Positions 15,946 to 23,584 of a stretch of 64,000 bases of DNA are shown piece by piece (within the stretch, counting starts at the first letter, position 1; every line of letters starts with the position of its first letter). Source of the DNA: Planctomycetaceae bacterium. Lineage in GTDB: Bacteria > Planctomycetota > Planctomycetia > Pirellulales > Pirellulaceae. Where the stretch lies: contig JAHEBQ010000007.1 in NCBI GenBank assembly GCA_024642205.1, forward strand, positions 79,383 to 143,382. The letters run 5' to 3'. A program made the position numbers and the translations under genes. The notes under the pieces are model-generated. The model did no database searches. It saw only the letters and a program-made list of their open reading frames with translations, and was not told where the DNA came from.

Positions 15946-16413
15946 ATGAACAAGAACTCACTCACTACCCGACGTCCGAATGCTGTGACCCGTTCCCCGA
16001 TGGGTCGACTTTTTCCACGTGAAATGTTTGATGATCTGTTTGATCAGTTTTTGACCGAACGCGATGGTCCGATGGGAGAGATCGTGAGCGCCGCGATGGA
16101 TGTTGCAGAGACCGACCAGACTTTCGAAGTGAAAATGGACTTGCCGGGCGTCTGTTCGGACGATGTCGATATTCAAATCGACAACAACACGTTGACGGTG
16201 CGGGGCCAACGCAGCGAAGAAAAGGAAGAAAAAGACGAAAAGAAGCAATTCCACCGCGTCGAAAGATACTCGGGTAGCTTTTCGCGTTCGGTTTTGCTTC
16301 CCAACGCGATCAACGAAGACGAAACCGTCGCCGAATTTAAAGATGGCGTCTTGAAAATCACGATTCCGAAGTCGGATGAGGCAAAACCTCGAAAAATTGC
16401 GATCAAGAGTTAA
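15946..16413 (+). CDS. Small heat shock protein (Hsp20/alpha-crystallin)
   Basis: 155 residues, ATP-independent holdase chaperone. N-terminal region with FPREMFDDLFDQFL, alpha-crystallin domain about 45-140 (FEVKMDLPGVCSDDVDIQIDNNTLTVRGQR), a charged Glu/Lys loop (EEKEEKDEKKQ), and the conserved FKDGVLKITIPKS at the end. The C-terminal IxI anchor appears as KIAIKS. Strong AAGGAGAAG ribosome binding site before ATG 15946. Downstream of the BON gene and probably under its sigma-54 promoter. Confidence 0.93.
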   Translation: MNKNSLTTRRPNAVTRSPMGRLFPREMFDDLFDQFLTERDGPMGEIVSAAMDVAETDQTFEVKMDLPGVCSDDVDIQIDNNTLTVRGQRSEEKEEKDEKKQFHRVERYSGSFSRSVLLPNAINEDETVAEFKDGVLKITIPKSDEAKPRKIAIKS

Positions 16414-16505
16414 GAACGTTCGCGTGGTGCCAGTTAATTGAAATGGCCCGCCAGCCAAAGCAGCATTCAAAGAGCTGTTCCGAGGACCCCGGCAGCCGTG
16501 TTCCG

Positions 16506-16527
16506 ATCTCTCCCAACCGGGAGAGAT
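16506..16527 (+). terminator. Hairpin after the BON-Hsp20 operon
   Basis: Perfect 9-base stem ATCTCTCCC / GGGAGAGAT with a four-base AACC loop, 92 bases after the Hsp20 stop. Only three T at the 3' side, so it may be a terminator or an RNA-stabilising hairpin. Confidence 0.5.
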
Positions 16528-16639
16528 TTGGACCGGTTGTGTTCAAAAAATCGAATCAAGTCGGCTCAATCCTGGCTGCGTGAAACCCGAATTCAATCCA
16601 AATCGGGGCGTTGGCTTCCGTCCAGCGAATAGAACGATC

Positions 16640-16668
16640 TTGGATCTATCGAACAATTGGCATATGCT
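16640..16668 (+). promoter_or_regulatory. Possible housekeeping promoter for the REC-histidine kinase
   Basis: TTGGAT (16640-16645), 17-base spacer, TATGCT (16663-16668), just upstream of the ATG at 16686. No sigma-54 match was found here, so the sensor may be expressed constitutively. Confidence 0.4.
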
Positions 16669-16685
16669 ATCATCGGTGAATTTGG

Positions 16686-17849
16686 ATGGTATCAAGAAGT
16701 GGCCACTCCCTCCTGCATTCGGTCCAACAACATTCGGAATTGCTCGTGCCTCGTGACTTTTCAGTCCTGATCGTTGAAGATGACGATGACGCTCGTCGCA
16801 ATATGGAAGACATCCTGTCCCTGGATGGCTACGAAATCCAGTCAGAATCGCATTGTTTACCGGCGATCAATGCCGTTGAAAGCGATTCCTTTGACGCTGT
16901 CATCGTGGACTGGCGACTTCCAGATGAGAATGCCGACTCGCTGATTCCGATCATTATCAAGCATCAACCGAACGCGCCTGTCGTCGTTGTTACCGGGATG
17001 CGAGACTTTGACACGGCCGTTACGGCGCTACGGAGTGGAGCTTACGATTTCTTGCTCAAGCCGATCAACCCCGATGTGCTGAGATCCGTTTTGGGCCGAA
17101 TCTTCGAGCGCAAGAAACACCTGGCCGCAATCGAAGTGGCGCAGGAAAAGCTCTTGATGAGCGAACGACTGGCAGCGATTGGTCAAATGGTCACTGGATT
17201 GGCACATGAGAGCCGAAACGCGTTCCAGCGTTCTCACGCTTGCCTGGCGGAACTATCACTCGATCTGGAGGGAATGCCCGAAAGTCTGAAGCTGGTTCAC
17301 AAGATACAGCATGCGTTGGATGATTTACATTCACTTCTGGAAGAAGTCCGCGACTATTCGGCTCCGATCATTCTTGAGCGGCGCAAATGCTGTTTCGAAT
17401 CGCTGTTGCAAGAGACCTGGCAGCAGATCCTTGACGCCAGAAAAATCAGGCAGAGCGTAACGCTTGAGGTGGAAAAGGCCGACGATTTTCCGACTGATAG
17501 TTTTCTCGACTGCGACCGAATGCGGCAGGTTACTCGGAACCTGTTGGAAAACGCTTTGTTCGCTACTTCGGACTCCGGCACGATTCGAGTCGGATTGACG
17601 TTTCAACTTCGGCCGAAACCGATAATTCGAATCGAAGTCTCCGACGAGGGTGAAGGAATCGCCGAAGAAGATCGGGAGGCCATATTTGCCCCCTTTTTTA
17701 CCACGAAAACGAAAGGAACCGGTTTGGGGTTGGCAATTTCGCGCCGCTATGTCTCAGCCCATCACGGCGTTTTGTTCGTCGACAGCAACCATGACCGCGG
17801 GGCAAAGTTTGTCGTCGAGCTGCCATATTGCAAAAGTGAGCGGGGGTGA
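16686..17849 (+). CDS. Soluble REC-histidine kinase
   Basis: 387 residues: N-terminal receiver domain (about 25-145, VLIVEDDDDAR, phosphoacceptor Asp75 in IVDWRLPDE, Lys in LLKPINP), a short coiled coil, HisKA with His174 in GLAHESRNAF, and an HATPase domain with NLLENALFA, DEGEGI and GTGLGL. No membrane segments, so the input is cytoplasmic or comes by phosphotransfer to its own receiver. ATG 16686 is used; a GTG at 16746 would remove 20 unstructured residues. It lies 242 bases before the USP-USP-NtrC operon and is the obvious candidate partner for that activator; NtrB-like pairing is inference. Confidence 0.9.
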   Translation: MVSRSGHSLLHSVQQHSELLVPRDFSVLIVEDDDDARRNMEDILSLDGYEIQSESHCLPAINAVESDSFDAVIVDWRLPDENADSLIPIIIKHQPNAPVVVVTGMRDFDTAVTALRSGAYDFLLKPINPDVLRSVLGRIFERKKHLAAIEVAQEKLLMSERLAAIGQMVTGLAHESRNAFQRSHACLAELSLDLEGMPESLKLVHKIQHALDDLHSLLEEVRDYSAPIILERRKCCFESLLQETWQQILDARKIRQSVTLEVEKADDFPTDSFLDCDRMRQVTRNLLENALFATSDSGTIRVGLTFQLRPKPIIRIEVSDEGEGIAEEDREAIFAPFFTTKTKGTGLGLAISRRYVSAHHGVLFVDSNHDRGAKFVVELPYCKSERG

Positions 17850-17859
17850 GCGAATTCGC
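17850..17859. repeat. 10-bp palindrome GCGAATTCGC
   Basis: Matches the core of the longer palindrome at 10295-10310. Starts at the 3' edge of the kinase gene, 178 bases upstream of the sigma-54 promoter at 18038. Possible remote activator site. Confidence 0.3.
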
Positions 17860-18037
17860 ACGCTTATGGTTTGGATGGATTGCGAAGTGGTGATTGTCGA
17901 CACGGCGGAAACTGGAAAACGGAGGTCGCGAGCAGGCCGTTTCGAATCGAGCACGGCGGAATTTTTCGACAAAAGTCTGTTTGTCGCGTGAAGTCGCAAG
18001 CACGGCATGAACGCCAACCCGGTTCGACAGGTTCTGC

Positions 18038-18053
18038 TGGCACAGGTGTTGCA
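18038..18053 (+). promoter_or_regulatory. Sigma-54 promoter for the USP-USP-NtrC operon
   Basis: TGGCACA-GGTG-TTGCA, correct spacing, 39 bases upstream of ATG 18092. Because the operon ends in an NtrC-family activator, this suggests positive autoregulation. Confidence 0.82.
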
Positions 18054-18091
18054 TAGGAGATGGCATTCGTTTTTTCTAACGGAGGCCGTCA

Positions 18092-18574
18092 ATGAAACTC
18101 AAAAAAATCTTGTGCCCTATCGACTTTTCTGATTTCAGTCACGCCGCCAACGAATACGCGTCGCTCTTGGCCGAGTCGAGTGGTGCAGAAATCATTTACC
18201 TGCATGTTGCGCTTCCCGATGTTACGTTCAGTTCGTATGCCTACGTCGACTTGCAAAAGGAAGCCGAACTGGATCAAAAGCGGCTTGAGGAAATACAGCC
18301 GACGATCGGCGGAATCAAGGCTTCACATGAAATCGAATTCGGATCACCATCGAACACGATCGCCGACTTCGCAGATGAACACGACGTCGACTTGATCGTG
18401 ATGGGAACTCATGGTCGCACGGGCTGGCGCCGCGTCACAATGGGCAGCGTTGCCGAAGCGGTTGTTCGCAACGCGAGTTGTCCCGTGCTTGCCATCAAAT
18501 CAAAAACCCATTTCCGGCAAATGAGTGAAAATTCTGCTTGTCAGGTCGATGATGCAATTGAGAAAATCCCATGA
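18092..18574 (+). CDS. Universal stress protein (UspA family)
   Basis: 160-residue USP starting MKLKKILCPIDFSDFSHAANEYA. Full ATP-binding motif GTHGRTGWRRVTMGSVAEAVV is present, then CPVLAIK and a 25-residue tail. The stop overlaps the next start by four bases (ATGA), so the two USPs are translationally coupled. First gene of the sigma-54-driven operon. Confidence 0.92.
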   Translation: MKLKKILCPIDFSDFSHAANEYASLLAESSGAEIIYLHVALPDVTFSSYAYVDLQKEAELDQKRLEEIQPTIGGIKASHEIEFGSPSNTIADFADEHDVDLIVMGTHGRTGWRRVTMGSVAEAVVRNASCPVLAIKSKTHFRQMSENSACQVDDAIEKIP

Positions 18575-19032
18575 ACAACCAGCCCGTAATCTGTGCGATT
18601 GATGTGAACGACTATGATCAGGATGTAATTGACCTCGCCGCCAGCTTTGCAAAACGGTTCGGTGTCGAGCTGAATCTGGTTCACGTGACTTTGTTTCCGG
18701 ATCCTAAGAACGCTGCCTGGCCGGCGAGCCTTGGTTCTCCCGACGTCCTCATTCAGGACAGCTTACGACTTCGAAGCATCATGACGAATGTTCCGGGGGT
18801 CGAACTTCATCGGCACCATCTTTCCGGGACGCCGTCAAAACAGGTGCTTGAGTTCATCGATCGTAACAAACCTCAGTTGTTGGTGTTGGGAACACATGGT
18901 CGCCGTGGACTTGCGCGACTGCTCGGAAGCGCGGCGTCCAATATCCTGCGACACGCCACTTGCCCTGTGATGGTTCTGCGGCAACGGCAGAACAGCCAGG
19001 AATTTGCCGATTTGAAGTCCGAAGCAACATGA
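18571..19032 (+). CDS. Universal stress protein (UspA family)
   Basis: 153-residue USP. The nucleotide motif GTHGRRGLARLLGSAASNIL has eight instead of nine residues between GTHG and GS, which may disturb ATP binding. Starts on the ATG that overlaps the preceding stop. Coupling with the fuller USP upstream raises the possibility of a heterodimer. Followed after 59 bases by the activator gene. Confidence 0.9.
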   Translation: MNNQPVICAIDVNDYDQDVIDLAASFAKRFGVELNLVHVTLFPDPKNAAWPASLGSPDVLIQDSLRLRSIMTNVPGVELHRHHLSGTPSKQVLEFIDRNKPQLLVLGTHGRRGLARLLGSAASNILRHATCPVMVLRQRQNSQEFADLKSEAT

Positions 19033-19091
19033 TGACGTGCCTTGAAGGCTTGTAATGAACAAAATAAGTGATCAAACTCGAAGGGTAGAAC

Positions 19092-20519
19092 ATGAGCATG
19101 CCCACCGCACCTGAACGGCCTTTGCCCGAACTATCATCAGCAGGAAAAATGGACGCCAAACCAGAAACCGAAGAGAAATCGATCGCCCAGGCAGCCGCGA
19201 TTGACTTGTTGGTCGTAGATGACGAAGCCGATTTTCGAGAGTCGGCAGCCCGGTATTTTGCCCGCAAGGGGTTTATCGTGGATCAGGCCGAGGACGGCGA
19301 AGAGGCGATTAATGTTTCGACGAACAAGAAGTTTGACGTCGTCGTGCTGGATATTCATATGCCTGGCATGAACGGAATACGCGTGCTTGAAAAACTGATG
19401 GAGCGGGATCCGCCCCCCAAAGTAATCATGTTGACCGGAGGTGGCACGATTGAGAATGCCGTCGAATCAATCAAGAAGGGGGCTTATGACTTCGTGACCA
19501 AACCTGCAAAACTCGACGATCTCGATCGCATGATCCGGCGTGCCTGCCAGACTCAACAACTCGAAAAAGAGAACAAACAGCTAAAAGAAGTCATCAAGCG
19601 ACAGACGCCCGAAGGCGAGATGATTGGAGAATCTCCGTCGATGCGCGAGGTCTTTCGCCTCATCGAAAAGACAGCAGATTCTGGAAAACCGGTTTTGATT
19701 CAGGGTGAAAGCGGAACGGGAAAGGAATTGGTCGCACGGGCCATTCATAAATCCAGTCCGCTGGCAGACAAGCCCTTGGTTATCATTAACTGCGCCGCAC
19801 TGGCCGAACAGTTGCTTGAGAGCGAGTTGTTTGGCCATGAAAAAGGTTCCTTTACGGGTGCCATCGCGGCGAAACCAGGCCTGTTTGAAATTGCGGACGG
19901 CGGGACTTTATTTATCGATGAATTTGGCGAAATGAGCGGTGGACTGCAGTCCAAATTGCTCCGTGTTCTGGAAGACGGATCGATGCGTCGCGTGGGTTCC
20001 ATTACTGAGCGGAAAGTCAACGTGCGCGTGATTGCAGCTACCAATCGTGACCTCGAACAGGAAGTCAAAGACAAGAAGTTCCGTGAGGACCTGTTTTATC
20101 GGATCAACGTACTGGGTATCATGCTCCCCCCACTCCGGCAACGACCGGGTGATATCAAGTTGCTCGCGAAAAGGTTTGCCGGTGAAGACTGGATCATCGA
20201 CGACGACGTCATGTCTCGTCTGACGAGTTACAGCTGGCCGGGGAACGTACGACAACTTCAGAACGCGATCGAACGAGCCAAGGTTCTGGCAGAGGAAAAC
20301 CAAATCGAGTTGAAGAATCTTCCCAGCGCGATTGTTGATGCAGAACCAGAAAGGCTTCTGGTGGCCATTAACGATGAAGTCGACCTGGAGACATTGAACA
20401 AGATTCACGTCGAAGATACCTATAACCGCTGCGGCAGGAACAAGACCAAAACGGCGCAAGCGCTCGGTATCAACAGGCGGTCGCTCTATCGGCTGCTCGA
20501 AAAATACGATATCGCTTGA
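19092..20519 (+). CDS. Sigma-54-dependent response regulator (NtrC/AtoC family)
   Basis: 475 residues: a 35-residue leader, receiver domain with Asp87 (VVLDIHMPGMNG), sigma-54 interaction AAA+ domain with Walker A GESGTGKE (205-212), ESELFGHEKGSFTGA (sigma-54 contact loop at 252-257, Ser in place of the usual Ala), Walker B GGTLFIDEFGEM, and a C-terminal Fis-type helix-turn-helix (TAQALGINRRSLYRLLEKY). It should bind enhancer sites and open sigma-54 promoters when phosphorylated. Co-operonic with two USPs behind its own -24/-12 promoter; likely master activator of the island (inference). Confidence 0.94.
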   Translation: MSMPTAPERPLPELSSAGKMDAKPETEEKSIAQAAAIDLLVVDDEADFRESAARYFARKGFIVDQAEDGEEAINVSTNKKFDVVVLDIHMPGMNGIRVLEKLMERDPPPKVIMLTGGGTIENAVESIKKGAYDFVTKPAKLDDLDRMIRRACQTQQLEKENKQLKEVIKRQTPEGEMIGESPSMREVFRLIEKTADSGKPVLIQGESGTGKELVARAIHKSSPLADKPLVIINCAALAEQLLESELFGHEKGSFTGAIAAKPGLFEIADGGTLFIDEFGEMSGGLQSKLLRVLEDGSMRRVGSITERKVNVRVIAATNRDLEQEVKDKKFREDLFYRINVLGIMLPPLRQRPGDIKLLAKRFAGEDWIIDDDVMSRLTSYSWPGNVRQLQNAIERAKVLAEENQIELKNLPSAIVDAEPERLLVAINDEVDLETLNKIHVEDTYNRCGRNKTKTAQALGINRRSLYRLLEKYDIA

Positions 20520-20682
20520 GTGGCCCTTGAGGTGAATCGGTGTTCATTGTCACTTGTACCGAGTTTCAACCGGTTTGCTCGCGGAGCAATGACCCGGCAT
20601 CGCGGGCCGAGTCGGATGTCCAGATCCTGTCAGGTTTCCATTTTCGGCTAAGGCCCAACGCCTTGGTCGTTCAAGCAAACGA

Positions 20683-23313
20683 CTAGGCGGTCCTTTTCTC
20701 GGTCGGTGCTTGGCTCGTTTTGGACGAATCGCCAGACTTTCGTGCCGGATCATTGGATCCTGATCTTCGATTTCGATTAGGTCGAAATGCATGTCCCAGG
20801 GGACCCGCCAGCAACGCGGGGATCATCACCAACTCGGCCACAACTCCGGTCAGCAGAATTGTTAACATCAGCAGGCCGAACTGTTTGGTCGGCGTGAAAG
20901 TGCTGAATGCAAACAAGGATAGTCCAATTCCACTGATCAGTGCCGCTTGAAGCGTCGGAGAAGCACAACGGCGATACGCGGCCAGACTTGCCAATCGTCG
21001 ATCACCCGTTTTGTCCAGTTCGACACGAAACCACATCAAAAAGTGGATCGTATCATCGACGGCGACCCCCAATGCGATGCTGGCGGACATCATCGAACCG
21101 ATCGCGACGGGAAATCCGAGCCATCCCATTCCGCCAAACACAACCAGTACCGGCAACCAGTTGGGCAACATTGCGACCAACCCTGCCAGCACACCTCGCG
21201 AAACGAACATCAGTAACGGCGTGATTGTGAAAAACGACCAGAAGGTACTCTTGATCAGGCTATCCAGCAAAGCCCGTTGAGCTTTGTAGACGATCGGGAC
21301 GACACCTGTGTAGATCGCGGAAATCGCTTTTCCCGTTTCGTGTTCGTTGGACCCATTTTGCGAATTAAGGACCCCCTCGGCGATGGCCGAATTGTATTGT
21401 TCAATGACCGGGTCGACGACGCTTTGAAGCCGATCCGTAAATTCGCCGTAGTCAACGTCTTTGAATGCCGCGACCCGTACGCTGATTCTCCACAATTCCG
21501 ATCCGTCCCGGGCGTCTGTTGTGAGATACCCACTATTGCCAAGCGAATTGTAACTCTGTTCGAGTCTTGTATTGATTGCTGAGCGACGGAGAGACGTTCT
21601 GAAGTCTCGCCGGCGACTGGGCAATGGAGAGACAAACGTCACCGGTGAAAGTGATTGGCCGACGACATCCTCTCCGGTGGGTCCAAAACGACTTTCGATG
21701 GTTTTTTCGATCATCGCCACGGTTTCGACTCGTTCCAGGAGTGAATATCGTTGCTGATCCAGGGGCGTACCATCACCACGGCGAATTGTATCTGGATTGA
21801 ATTTCAACACGATTTCCATCGGGACCAGCCTGCCGACATTGGCTTCCAGCCACTGGTAATCTTGCCGGATTCTGGCTTCGCCATGGAAAAGTTTCATCAA
21901 GTCGATGTTCGTTCGAACGCGAGTAACACCTGATCCGACCCCAACGATCAACACGGTACAGGCGATCGTGACCCAGAGGTAATGGCGGATGACCCAACCA
22001 CCAAACCGCTGCCAAAACTCGTCGAGCGAAAGGAAGCTCGATTTCCGCTTGGGTTCTGCAAGGTCGGAGTCGCCGAGTTTCTTAGAAACACGAATCGGCC
22101 AAACATAGAGTGTTGCGGGCAAAAAAACGAACAACATGATCAACATCAACATGACACCAACCGACGAAAACATGCCGAATTTCCGTATTGGAGTCAGATC
22201 GCTGGTATACAGGGACAATAGTCCGATGGCGGTCGTGACGGAACACAGCAACGTCGGTTTCCAGCCGAGTTGAATGGCCTTGGCAGGAGCCCCCTCGATT
22301 CCCTGCTCTTCCGCAGAATCACGATAGTACTTGATCAGATGTACGGCGCCTGATACCGCCAGTACGTATACCAACGATGGCATCGAAAGCAGGAACGCAT
22401 CAGTCGTATTCCCGGACAGGTAAACCACCGACAAACTCGTTATCGCGCTCAAAACGCCACAGGCGAATACGATCAACGTAAGTTTGATGCTTCGTAGTGA
22501 CCACCACGCCAGCAGCATGCCGACCAGTGCTGCCAGACTTGCCAACCGGTACAGGGTTCGCTCCCCTTCTTCATCGATGGCCACGCTGTCGACCGGTGGC
22601 CCCCCTATTCGAACGGATTCGAGGTCGATCTCGCATGCCTCGAGTGCCTGAAACAGCACGCCATTGGAGTGCCGGATCTGAAGCCACCCTTGATTGGCTC
22701 GCCCGATGGTGCCGCGAAGGTTATCTACGGCCTCGTCTGTCAGCGTTACGACAATACAGGTTTGGTGCCCATCAGGTCCGATCAGGGAGCCCGTGAGTCG
22801 ATCGACGGCTTCAAAATAGGGAACGTCGGATTTTTTGGAAGTCAGTTGATTGAGTAACCTTCTTCCAGTCGTAACCGACGCAAAGTAATGACTGAAATCG
22901 CCCGTCCGTCCTGGTGCTTCTTGCTTCCATCCGTCGAGAGGCGTTGGGCCGGGATCTGAGTCTCTCCGGATGTCATTCGGAGGAACCAGCATCTGAGCCA
23001 ATCGTTCGATCCGAGGATCATCCGGTTGGGCATCTTGTTGTTTCGGGTTGTCACCCAAGCGGCAGCCTTCCCAACTGACAATCACGAATTGATCGGCAAC
23101 AAAATGTTCTCGAAACCACTTCAAGTCACCGGTTTCGGTATAACTCTTGGGCAGCCAATCGTTGACCGTGTTGGCCTTGGTCTGAATAGCGCGAAAGGCC
23201 GTGTAGAACGTCGGAGGTGTGGCGATCGCAAACGCCACGACGACAAGCACGGCAAATCGCTCGAGAAGTGTTCGACGCATCGAGTTCAATGGGTCAGCCC
23301 TTTTTGTTTGCAT
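20683..23313 (-). CDS. RND/MMPL-family exporter
   Basis: 876-residue inner-membrane protein with the RND layout: TM1 near residue 20, a large periplasmic domain, five or six helices at about 265-410, a second TM (about 440), second periplasmic domain, and a final helix bundle at about 705-850 ending in a basic, Ser/Thr-rich tail. Patched/MMPL-like sequences such as GVAVDDTIHFL carry the helix-4-type Asp pair used for proton coupling. The substrate is unknown; related planctomycete and hopanoid-associated proteins are proposed lipid carriers. Start 23313 (ATG) has a sigma-54 promoter 34 bases upstream; ATG 23280 is an alternative. Confidence 0.85.
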   Translation of the reverse strand: MQTKRADPLNSMRRTLLERFAVLVVVAFAIATPPTFYTAFRAIQTKANTVNDWLPKSYTETGDLKWFREHFVADQFVIVSWEGCRLGDNPKQQDAQPDDPRIERLAQMLVPPNDIRRDSDPGPTPLDGWKQEAPGRTGDFSHYFASVTTGRRLLNQLTSKKSDVPYFEAVDRLTGSLIGPDGHQTCIVVTLTDEAVDNLRGTIGRANQGWLQIRHSNGVLFQALEACEIDLESVRIGGPPVDSVAIDEEGERTLYRLASLAALVGMLLAWWSLRSIKLTLIVFACGVLSAITSLSVVYLSGNTTDAFLLSMPSLVYVLAVSGAVHLIKYYRDSAEEQGIEGAPAKAIQLGWKPTLLCSVTTAIGLLSLYTSDLTPIRKFGMFSSVGVMLMLIMLFVFLPATLYVWPIRVSKKLGDSDLAEPKRKSSFLSLDEFWQRFGGWVIRHYLWVTIACTVLIVGVGSGVTRVRTNIDLMKLFHGEARIRQDYQWLEANVGRLVPMEIVLKFNPDTIRRGDGTPLDQQRYSLLERVETVAMIEKTIESRFGPTGEDVVGQSLSPVTFVSPLPSRRRDFRTSLRRSAINTRLEQSYNSLGNSGYLTTDARDGSELWRISVRVAAFKDVDYGEFTDRLQSVVDPVIEQYNSAIAEGVLNSQNGSNEHETGKAISAIYTGVVPIVYKAQRALLDSLIKSTFWSFFTITPLLMFVSRGVLAGLVAMLPNWLPVLVVFGGMGWLGFPVAIGSMMSASIALGVAVDDTIHFLMWFRVELDKTGDRRLASLAAYRRCASPTLQAALISGIGLSLFAFSTFTPTKQFGLLMLTILLTGVVAELVMIPALLAGPLGHAFRPNRNRRSGSNDPARKSGDSSKTSQAPTEKRTA

Positions 23314-23346
23314 TTATCCGATTCCATGGTTGCCAAAGAGAATTTA

Positions 23347-23362
23347 TGCAAAGCACGTGCCG
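23347..23362 (-). promoter_or_regulatory. Sigma-54 promoter for the RND exporter
   Basis: Minus strand reads CGGCACG-TGCT-TTGCA; only the first T of the -24 box differs. Correct spacing. Divergent partner of 23528-23543. Confidence 0.74.
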
Positions 23363-23527
23363 GCGCCCGGCTTCCTGGCATCCACCGTTTCCTGATTCTC
23401 CAACCGGCGATCGTGAGTTTACCGGGCGGTTGAGAATCGACGCCGCTCCGACGAATCAGGTGTTCTCGTAATTGATACATCAATGTGCGAACGGGCACAC
23501 TTGATCAATCGAGAACACATTCATCAT

Positions 23528-23543
23528 TGGCACGGCTTTTGCG
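23528..23543 (+). promoter_or_regulatory. Sigma-54 promoter for the DsbD-like gene
   Basis: TGGCACG-GCTT-TTGCG, near-perfect, correct spacing, 41 bases upstream of ATG 23585. It places the transcription start downstream of any longer reading frame. Confidence 0.82.
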
Positions 23544-23584
23544 TCTTGGACTTGACGGTTACAGATTTTTTTTGGCATTTGACC

